Shown piece after piece: positions 1-6,066 of a stretch of DNA of 10,852 nt. Below the pieces are notes generated by a model. It was not told where the DNA came from and searched no databases. It saw only the letters and a program-made list of their open reading frames with translations. A program made the translations under genes and the position numbers. The DNA is from JBFFMO01 sp037968515 (GTDB lineage Bacteria > Myxococcota_A > Bradymonadia > Bradymonadales > Bradymonadaceae), in NCBI GenBank assembly GCA_037968515.1, contig JBBKVQ010000252.1, positions 1-10,852 on the forward strand, in the 5' to 3' direction. Numbering within the stretch: position 1 is the first letter of the stretch; every line of letters begins with the position of its first letter.

Positions 1-231
1 TACAAGGGATTCTTCCCTGACGGCGGACATTCGCCTGAAAAGTTTATGTCTTACGACGGCGAACAAGATATCGAGGGCATCAAACTTCCCAAGACATTCC
101 GCACGTTCAAATGGGATGGAACCAAAACAGGCGAACACGTCACCAACGTGACTCTGTCTGATGTCATCTTTGAACCGGCATTTTCGGATTTTGAAGTCCC
201 AAATGATGGTCGCGTGGTAGAAGGATACTAA
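1..231 (+). CDS. C-terminal fragment of an unidentified protein (5' end outside window)
   Basis: The reading frame is open from the first base and ends at TAA 229-231, giving 76 residues of a longer protein. An internal ATG at 46 is unlikely to be the start because the coding frame continues upstream of it. The fragment has alternating aromatic and charged segments (FKWDGTKTGEH, FEPAFSDFEVPNDG) and no membrane segment. The layout, a strand containing 'Lp.tf' followed by a late 'F..FevP.dg' segment, recalls the end of LolA-like or DUF6503-type beta-rich lipoprotein-associated proteins. That resemblance is only an impression and no function is assigned. It lies 35 bases upstream of the acyltransferase gene on the same strand and could be the preceding member of the same transcript. 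Confidence 0.75.
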   Translation, partial: YKGFFPDGGHSPEKFMSYDGEQDIEGIKLPKTFRTFKWDGTKTGEHVTNVTLSDVIFEPAFSDFEVPNDGRVVEGY

Positions 232-266
232 GAAGTGCCCTTAGCGACCTGTTCTGTGAGCTGCCG

Positions 267-1277
267 ATGCTGACGTTAGACGTCATGAAAAGAATCCAAC
301 TGACCACACGCCCCAAGGGGCAGATGCTGGCTGGTTGGATTTTGCGCACCAATTATCGCCTGCCCCAAACACGGACCAAGATCCGGGTCGAGAACTTGGA
401 TCGCCTCCCAGACGCCAAAGAACGTGTCTTCATCGCGATGAACCACACGGATAAATTCAATTATTGGCCGCTTCAAGTCGAGCTATGGCGCAAGCGCAAC
501 GAGTTCACGGCTACTTGGGCCAAGGGAAAATACTATAACCACGGATTTTCACGTGGGTTCCTGACGTCGACCAATAATATTCCAACCCCGTCACGCGGTT
601 ATTTGATCACGACCGATGTTGTTGGCGTGCTGAATCGCCCCCCAAGCGACGAGCTCTACCGCCTGTTGCGCCATGCAACCCAAGACGGATGGGAAGACAC
701 AAAACTGATCGCGGATGCCAAGGCCATCGGCCTTGAGAGCGACGTGATGCAGCTGATCAAAACGCCTCGCGACATTCTTGGCCTCGACTACGATCCCTTC
801 AAACACGGGTTTGTCGAACGTCATCGCGAGCTTTTTCGCCAGATGATGGACCTCTTTGTCGACCTAAACATGCAAGCCTTTGAACTGGGTCTTCGGATCG
901 TGGTTTTCCCAGAAGGCACACGTTCCATCACGCTCGGATCCGGTAAACCGGGGCTGGCGCAAATGGCTCTACGCACGCAATCAATCATCGCTCCCATCGG
1001 CAGCAACGGCTGCGAAGGAGCGTATCCCGGCAACAATCCGTTCTCACGCGGTGGCAGTGTTCTGTACCGCGTTGGCGAGCCCATGCTGCCGGATGCCGAT
1101 CTCGCGCCGTATCAAATCGACGCGCCTTACCGCCCTTTTACCGACGAAGCCAACGAGTACTCGGACAAGTTTGATGCGGTGACCGACCTTGTCATGCAAC
1201 GCATCGCTAGCCTGGTCGATCCCAAATATCTGCAGGGGACGTCGAGTGCAGTTGAAGGATCGGAGCGTTTTGTCTAG
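267..1277 (+). CDS. PlsC-like (LPLAT superfamily) acyltransferase with a variant catalytic motif
   Basis: This is probably a membrane-associated acyl transfer enzyme of the PlsC/LPLAT superfamily, whose members acylate lysophosphatidate or related lipids. The clearest motif is FPEGTRS at residues 214-220 (family motif III, acceptor phosphate binding). Motif I is NHTDKFN at residues 59-65: His60 is present, but the usual HX4D Asp position holds Asn65, with an Asp instead at 62. The distance from His60 to FPEGTRS is about 154 residues. This is roughly twice that in a typical 240-residue PlsC, so there is a central insertion (about residues 100-190), and total length is 336. A candidate 'gtgag' ribosome site lies 6 bases before ATG 267; ATG 285 (MKRIQL) is an alternative start. 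It is followed after 32 bases by the SDR gene. Superfamily membership is secure; substrate is unknown. Confidence 0.9.
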   Translation: MLTLDVMKRIQLTTRPKGQMLAGWILRTNYRLPQTRTKIRVENLDRLPDAKERVFIAMNHTDKFNYWPLQVELWRKRNEFTATWAKGKYYNHGFSRGFLTSTNNIPTPSRGYLITTDVVGVLNRPPSDELYRLLRHATQDGWEDTKLIADAKAIGLESDVMQLIKTPRDILGLDYDPFKHGFVERHRELFRQMMDLFVDLNMQAFELGLRIVVFPEGTRSITLGSGKPGLAQMALRTQSIIAPIGSNGCEGAYPGNNPFSRGGSVLYRVGEPMLPDADLAPYQIDAPYRPFTDEANEYSDKFDAVTDLVMQRIASLVDPKYLQGTSSAVEGSERFV

Positions 1278-1309
1278 GTTCGCGCCCAACCCAAGAGCGG
1301 AACCAAACC

Positions 1310-2281
1310 ATGCGTATTTTTGTGACAGGCGGGAACGGATTTATCGGATCAAATGTGGTCCGCCAACTGATCGACGAAGGCCATCAAGTACGCTGCCTGG
1401 TACGCGAGACCTCTAAAACTGAACGAATCGACGGGTTGGACTGGGAACGCTTTGTGGGCGATGTCCGCAACGCGGACACCATGGTCAAAGGCATTGAGGG
1501 CTGCGACGCTGTGATCCACCTTGCCAGCCCTTCCTCTTGGAACGACATCGACTCTCCAGATATGGCCGATATCGTCGAAGGTGGAACCACCAATATTTTG
1601 GAAGCGGCACTCAAAGCCGGAAGCCCACGCGTGGTTTACTGCTCAAGCGTGATCGCGATCAACGGCACCACCACAAACACGATTCAGGACGAGACAGCCA
1701 CTTTCACACTGAACGACCCCAAGATGGTCTATGCGATGAGCAAACACCGCGCGGAAGAAATCTGTGACCGTTACGTGCGCGACCACGGCATGGACATCGT
1801 CACGGTCAACCCCGCCGAGGTTTACGGCCCCGAAGACACTGGGATGGTGACCTCCGGTACCTTGATTGATTTCATCAAAAGCACCCCTGTGATGGTCTCG
1901 AAAGGTGGCACAGCCGTGACTCATGTTTTGGATGTGGCCAACGGCATTATTCGCGCGCTGGAAAAGGGCAAATCAGGCGAACGATACGTGCTGGGAGGCG
2001 ACAACCTGACCATCTACGAACTTGCCGCACTGACCCTTGATGTCGCGGGAAAAAAATCACCGATCATGACCGTTCCGAACTCTGTTTTGCGTGGACTGAC
2101 CGCAACAGGGGTGGCGCTCGGACTCCCGCTGCCCTACAACCCCTTGGTCGTGCCCTACGCAACGCTTTATTGGTTGTTCGACAACTCAAAAGCTCGCAAC
2201 GAACTTGGCGCTACATTTCGCCCCGCCCGCGAAACCCTCGAGTCCACCGTGACGTGGCTCAAGGAAGCAAAGCATATCTAG
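1310..2281 (+). CDS. NAD(P)-dependent extended SDR, dihydroflavonol-4-reductase/epimerase-like
   Basis: This is a cytoplasmic oxidoreductase of the extended short-chain dehydrogenase/reductase family (NAD-dependent epimerase/dehydratase fold), 323 residues long, which is typical. The Rossmann glycine motif G-x-x-G-x-x-G is at residues 7-13 (TGGNGFIG). An acidic loop, GDVRNADTM, follows. The active-site Ser is in YCSSV (residues 110-114), and the catalytic YxxxK is Tyr141 to Lys145 (YAMSK). The 'VNPAEVYGP' segment and the C-terminal part resemble HpnA/dihydroflavonol-4-reductase-like sugar or terpenoid-modifying SDRs. The substrate cannot be read from sequence. A weak purine-rich stretch (gagcgga) precedes ATG 1310. 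The stop TAG ends one base before the next gene, so translation of the ClC gene is probably coupled to this one. Confidence 0.92.
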   Translation: MRIFVTGGNGFIGSNVVRQLIDEGHQVRCLVRETSKTERIDGLDWERFVGDVRNADTMVKGIEGCDAVIHLASPSSWNDIDSPDMADIVEGGTTNILEAALKAGSPRVVYCSSVIAINGTTTNTIQDETATFTLNDPKMVYAMSKHRAEEICDRYVRDHGMDIVTVNPAEVYGPEDTGMVTSGTLIDFIKSTPVMVSKGGTAVTHVLDVANGIIRALEKGKSGERYVLGGDNLTIYELAALTLDVAGKKSPIMTVPNSVLRGLTATGVALGLPLPYNPLVVPYATLYWLFDNSKARNELGATFRPARETLESTVTWLKEAKHI

Positions 2282-2282
2282 T

Positions 2283-4085
2283 ATGAAGTTCCCGAGCGCA
2301 GTCGTGCGGTTTGTCCGCAGATTCCTTGGTCAGGCCTTCGAGCGTAGCCTCGCTGGCCTCAGCCATTTTGACCCTCATGAACGTCGTCTTGTTTTTCAGG
2401 CTGTGGTCGTGGGCGTGGTGGTTTGGGCTATGGTTTATCCCTTGAAAGTCGCAGTCCATAGCGGCTTTTCGGGTCTGGTTACTGCGTTCGAGGGAATGCC
2501 GTCCATTATTTTCATTCTCTTGCCCTTGGTTATCGGGGCGGCACTCGTCTACGCGATCTCAAATTATCATCCGACTTTTGTCGCTTACGAAGACCACGAC
2601 GGAGTGCACCAACTGAACGCCGTCGAAGGTGATGGACTTGAGCGGGCCATCACACTCTATTTTTCGTCCGAGCCACGCCTCGAAGAAATGCACGAGGGTG
2701 TGGCCGCGCGCTGGAAACTTCCCACGTTTTCTCTCGCTTTTCGTAAAATGGGTGCGACCCTTGCGACCCTTTGTACGGGCGGCAGTGGCGGACTTGAAGC
2801 CAGCGTGACCTTGATTGGCGAAAGCATCGCTGCGGGCATTTTCAAGCCGCGTCGACGCGACAGGAGCAATCGCACCAGCGTGATCGATCGCCTCAATCAT
2901 TGGTGGCAAGCCACTGAACACGAAGACCTGCAAACGGCGCAGCTTTGCGGCATTGCGGCAGCGGTTTCCACTCTGATGGGCACCCCGTTTGGCGCGGCGT
3001 TTTTTGCGATCGAAGTCATGTATAGGCGCCAGCCCATCATCAATCGGTTGATCTACGCGCTGTTATCCTCGTTGATCGCATTCTTCCTGACTCATGTGGC
3101 AGGCGGTCATCACACGCTGTTTTCGGAAGCCCCGAAAACCATCCCCGCTGTTTATTCTGCAAAATATTATTTTGCTCTATTTGCGGTGTGCGCCAGCATT
3201 GCTGTGGTGGGCATCTATTTCAGGCTCGCCCGAACCGCGCTCGACCAGTTTTTTGTAGAGAAGTTCAAAAACCCGCTGACTCGCCATATTGTTGGCGCAG
3301 TGGGCGTCGGTGTCGTGGTCATCGCCACGTATTATGTTTTGGAGTTTCTGGGGATGCCTACTGACCAACTCGCCAAAGGTCCAGGAGGCGTCATCGAGCT
3401 TGTCCTAGGACCCGGTGAGGGGGTCTTAGAGCTGGCCGTGGTCGGCAAATTAACAGTCGGGTTGGCCGTTGTCGCCCTATTCGCAAAACTCGTCGCCACG
3501 CTTATGACCATTACATCAGGCGGGTCTGCCGGACTCTTGTTCCCAACCATCTTTTTTGGAACGACGATCGCGGTTGCTTGGGCGGGGGTTTTTGACCTTG
3601 AGCCTCTGGTCCTGATCGCCCCGGCCATGACGGCAAGTTTGGTCTCGATCGTCAACGTGCCACTGGCGGCTATTTTGATGGTGATCGAACTCTTTGGCGC
3701 GCAGTTTGTTGTGCCGGCGCTTTTTGCCCTAGTTGCCACCGCGATCCTGACGCACCACAATAATATCTACCGAACCCAGCAAGAGTCGTTCGATGTCCGA
3801 CGCGTGTTTCCGGGCGTTTCGATCCATCGTCTGATCATTCCAGATGAATGGGATGGGCGATCGCTGGTCGAGTTGGACGTTCGCAAACGCTTTGGACTGA
3901 CCGTGCTTGGGCTGGTTGATCGACAGGATGATGACAAAGATTTCAAGGGAGATGTGGCTGTAAATCCCGACCCCGAATCCGCCATGCAGCGAGGCGACGT
4001 GATCGTGGTTTTGGGCAAAGACACTGACCTGAAGCGCTTCACCGACGAACTGACCCGCATACACGGCAAACCACCCGAACCCTAA
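2283..4085 (+). CDS. ClC-family chloride channel/transporter with C-terminal TrkA-C (RCK_C) domain
   Basis: This is an integral inner-membrane anion transport protein, 600 residues, with many hydrophobic segments between about residues 38 and 500. The ClC fold is shown by GGSGGLEAS (about 167-175), matching the GSGG..GrEGP segment with gating-type Glu172; by GTPFGAAFFAIEV (about 233-245); and by TSGGSAGLLFP (411-421), matching the GxFxP region. Family signatures are altered: G-L-E-A-S replaces G-R-E-G-P, and the position after Glu244 is Val245 where H+/Cl- exchangers such as E. coli ClcA have a second Glu. There is also no obvious Tyr near Glu469 (ELFGAQF). The cytoplasmic tail (about 515-595) ends in 'MQRGDVIVVLGKDTDLKRF', typical of RCK_C domains that sense ligands; no CBS pair is seen. 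The ATG is one base after the SDR stop, and AAGGA lies too far upstream (17 bases) to act alone. Confidence 0.93.
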   Translation: MKFPSAVVRFVRRFLGQAFERSLAGLSHFDPHERRLVFQAVVVGVVVWAMVYPLKVAVHSGFSGLVTAFEGMPSIIFILLPLVIGAALVYAISNYHPTFVAYEDHDGVHQLNAVEGDGLERAITLYFSSEPRLEEMHEGVAARWKLPTFSLAFRKMGATLATLCTGGSGGLEASVTLIGESIAAGIFKPRRRDRSNRTSVIDRLNHWWQATEHEDLQTAQLCGIAAAVSTLMGTPFGAAFFAIEVMYRRQPIINRLIYALLSSLIAFFLTHVAGGHHTLFSEAPKTIPAVYSAKYYFALFAVCASIAVVGIYFRLARTALDQFFVEKFKNPLTRHIVGAVGVGVVVIATYYVLEFLGMPTDQLAKGPGGVIELVLGPGEGVLELAVVGKLTVGLAVVALFAKLVATLMTITSGGSAGLLFPTIFFGTTIAVAWAGVFDLEPLVLIAPAMTASLVSIVNVPLAAILMVIELFGAQFVVPALFALVATAILTHHNNIYRTQQESFDVRRVFPGVSIHRLIIPDEWDGRSLVELDVRKRFGLTVLGLVDRQDDDKDFKGDVAVNPDPESAMQRGDVIVVLGKDTDLKRFTDELTRIHGKPPEP

Positions 4086-4112
4086 TCACCCTGCCCCATT
4101 TCAAGGTCGCCG

Positions 4113-4400
4113 ATGTCTGAAAACCCCTTAGAATCCATGGTGAGCAACAGCCTCGGCTTCAAGGTCGAAGACAAGCAAGACTTCCGCCAAAAACTCGTGG
4201 AACGTGTGCGTTGGATTTTGGACCATCAGATGGCACGGCTGCCGCAATACCTCTACCAACTTGACGTTCCGGAACACCGAGTCAACGAAGCTTTCGCCAA
4301 TGCCCAATCCTCGGACGAAGTCCCCGAACTTCTTGCAGACGTGATTCTAGAACGTGTGGCTCAAGTCGTGGCCAAAAGGACCAAACCATGCGACGACTGA
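4113..4400 (+). CDS. Small protein of unknown function, translationally linked to the SixA-type phosphatase
   Basis: This is a 95-residue soluble, charged, mainly helical-looking protein with no signal peptide or membrane segment. I do not recognise a named family. The middle is 'RVRWILDHQMARLPQYLYQLDVPEH' in character (about residues 29-53), followed by a short acidic stretch and a C-terminal helix ending in basic residues and CDD. AAGG at 4103-4106 sits 6 bases before ATG 4113, a good ribosome site. Its last 13 bases overlap the next gene, and that gene's ribosome site (AAAGGA, 4375-4380) lies inside this one, so the two are probably produced together. The overlap, the good ribosome site and codon use like its neighbours support a real gene. 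A role as partner or adaptor of the phosphatase is conceivable but unproven. Confidence 0.82.
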   Translation: MSENPLESMVSNSLGFKVEDKQDFRQKLVERVRWILDHQMARLPQYLYQLDVPEHRVNEAFANAQSSDEVPELLADVILERVAQVVAKRTKPCDD

Positions 4401-4864
4401 TGTTGATTCGACACGCAAAAAGTTCCTGGAAAACCGACGCTCCCACGGACCATGCCCGCCCGCTCAATAAGCGGGGACGAGGCGCTGCGCCCAAAGTCGC
4501 CGAATATTTGGCGGCTCAAGGATGGACCCCTGATCTGGCCTATTCTTCGGATGCCCTGCGCGCCATCCAGACCTGGAATCTGATGTCCGAGCCGTTCAAA
4601 AAACCACCCATGGAAACCCACGCTAACCTCTACCATGCAGGCTGGGAGCCGTTCTTGGAGGTCGTGCTGAACACTCCTGTGACCGTCAATACACTGGCTG
4701 TGGTCGGCCATAACCCTGGCTGGGAAGCCGTTTTGGAGCACCTCACAGGCGAATTCATAGAACTGAAGACCGCAGACGTGGCACTCTTGGAATCCGACGA
4801 TAACGAATGGCCTGGTTCAAATTGGCGAGTCGTCGATATTGTTCGGGCGCGGCAGATTCATTAA
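4388..4864 (+). CDS. sixA: SixA-type phosphohistidine phosphatase (histidine phosphatase superfamily)
   Basis: This is a cytoplasmic phosphatase of the SixA branch of the histidine phosphatase superfamily. SixA removes phosphate from phosphohistidine, for example on the Hpt domain of ArcB or on the nitrogen PTS in E. coli. Residues 6-12 read LIRHAKS, giving the phospho-acceptor His9 and Arg8. Arg58 lies in SSDALRAIQT, and the second catalytic His108 lies in VVGHNPG. Length (158) fits the family, which lacks the large insertions of phosphoglycerate mutases. AAAGGA at 4375-4380 is 7 bases upstream of ATG 4388. It overlaps the preceding small gene by 13 bases. No histidine kinase or PTS gene is visible nearby, so the target here is unknown. 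The gene symbol reflects family resemblance rather than proven orthology. Confidence 0.92.
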   Translation: MRRLMLIRHAKSSWKTDAPTDHARPLNKRGRGAAPKVAEYLAAQGWTPDLAYSSDALRAIQTWNLMSEPFKKPPMETHANLYHAGWEPFLEVVLNTPVTVNTLAVVGHNPGWEAVLEHLTGEFIELKTADVALLESDDNEWPGSNWRVVDIVRARQIH

Positions 4865-4906
4865 TCGTTGTTGTGCTGAGCCTGCCGAGTTTGCTTATGG
4901 TACAAC

Positions 4907-6004
4907 ATGGTCAAGAGCAGAGGTTATGATTTGGTGACCGTCCGTCCAGTTTTGACCCATGCAGATTCCCGCATATTCTTGCGAGCCTGCTCCACGTTTT
5001 ATGCGCCGCCGATGGTCTGGCGTCCGCGAGATATCCGTCCATTCTTGGCCAATTCGGATTACGTCAAGGGTGGCGAGGTCGCGCACTATGTGGCCGAATC
5101 AGAGGGCAAGACGGTCGGAAGAATCTCGGTCCACGTCCATCCCGACCGACCCCAAGGCTATTTCGGGCTCTTCGAATGCCAACCCGATGACGGCGCGGCG
5201 ACCCACCTGTTGAGCGCCGCCGAAGACTGGCTGCGCTCCAAGGGCTGCACTCATGCCATCGGCCCGCTCGACCCCTCGGCCGTGGTCAGCGGCGGTGTTT
5301 TGGTCGAAGGCCAGGGTCCAAATACCGAACAGATGCCCTTTACTGCAGCTTGGCATGCCGACTTACTAAAAGACCACGGATGGAGCCAGTTTCGCGCGTT
5401 TCAAACCTGGGGATTTGAGCCCAAAATCCCGAAACTCGTGAAACAAATGTCGAGCGCGGTCGCGCAAAAACCAGGCCTTGAGGTCATACCCTTGGCGGAT
5501 CTGAAACGAGGCGACACGCTCGAGATTCTAACCGGCCTTTACAACGACGCGTACGATGGGACGTTTGGGTTTGTTCGGACATCGTCGTCGGATTTTAGTG
5601 CTTGGCTAGGGTTCCCAGACCGGGTAGACGCGACAACCTCACTGATCGCGTTTGTCGACGATCAACCGGCCGCATTTGCCATCACAATGATCGAACGAAC
5701 CGTACTGGCAAACACCGATTGGTCGCTGAGCGAGACTGTTCACCGAATCATCACCGAACGCAGATTCACGCCGAACCGGCTTCGCGTCGCCCTGTTTGGA
5801 GTGGTTCCCGAGTTTCGAGGCTCTGCGCTTGGCGGTTTATCGCTTCATATGTTCGTGATGCTGACTCACGCGATGAAAGCCCAACGCATCACTTCGGGCG
5901 TCCTGACGTGGACTGCCGCTCATGACGAGGTCACGGCCGCCGGCTTGTCGTTGATCGGCGCCGTCCCAGAACACACCTACGAGATGTTCCAGAAAGACCT
6001 GTGA
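4907..6004 (+). CDS. GNAT-fold acetyltransferase-like protein of the YghO type
   Basis: This 365-residue soluble protein resembles the long GNAT-fold family that includes E. coli YghO, whose substrate is not known to me. Diagnostic features are 'GRISVHVHP' (about residues 71-79), GYFGLFEC (84-91) followed by an acidic loop, the helix 'LLSAAEDWLRSKG', and then 'AIGPLDPSAVVSGGVLVEG'. Together these match the family pattern FGfFe...Ll..A..Wl...G...i.GP. A second alpha/beta region follows (about 180-365), containing 'RVALFGVVPEFRGSALGG' (about 295-312), which resembles an acetyl-CoA binding loop. ATG 4907 has no ribosome site. An in-frame GTG at 4934 (TTG at 4931) is preceded by AGAGG (4919-4923), so the true start may be 9 codons downstream. 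It ends the + strand gene run; a 62-base AT-rich gap follows. Confidence 0.85.
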   Translation: MVKSRGYDLVTVRPVLTHADSRIFLRACSTFYAPPMVWRPRDIRPFLANSDYVKGGEVAHYVAESEGKTVGRISVHVHPDRPQGYFGLFECQPDDGAATHLLSAAEDWLRSKGCTHAIGPLDPSAVVSGGVLVEGQGPNTEQMPFTAAWHADLLKDHGWSQFRAFQTWGFEPKIPKLVKQMSSAVAQKPGLEVIPLADLKRGDTLEILTGLYNDAYDGTFGFVRTSSSDFSAWLGFPDRVDATTSLIAFVDDQPAAFAITMIERTVLANTDWSLSETVHRIITERRFTPNRLRVALFGVVPEFRGSALGGLSLHMFVMLTHAMKAQRITSGVLTWTAAHDEVTAAGLSLIGAVPEHTYEMFQKDL

Positions 6005-6066
6005 GCACGCAGGTCATCTAGGTTTTATATTTTGCACTATTACGAACTATTCCCCCAAGTTTCCAG

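Noticed and set aside
46..231. Complete small gene starting at ATG 46
   Set aside because: The same frame is open back to base 1 with similar coding character, so this is the end of a longer gene.
3332..3760. Long minus-strand open frame opposite the ClC gene
   Set aside because: Its composition is rich in Ala, Thr, Ser and Lys, as expected of an antisense shadow; the plus-strand frame carries ClC motifs throughout.
6026..6031. TATATT as a -10 element for the EGF/RCC1 lipoprotein gene
   Set aside because: The 62-base gap is AT-rich and probably holds a promoter, but no acceptable -35 hexamer lies 16-18 bases upstream, so no specific site is called.
6005..6066. Rho-independent terminator after the GNAT-like gene
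   Set aside because: The region has T-rich runs but no GC-rich inverted repeat before them.
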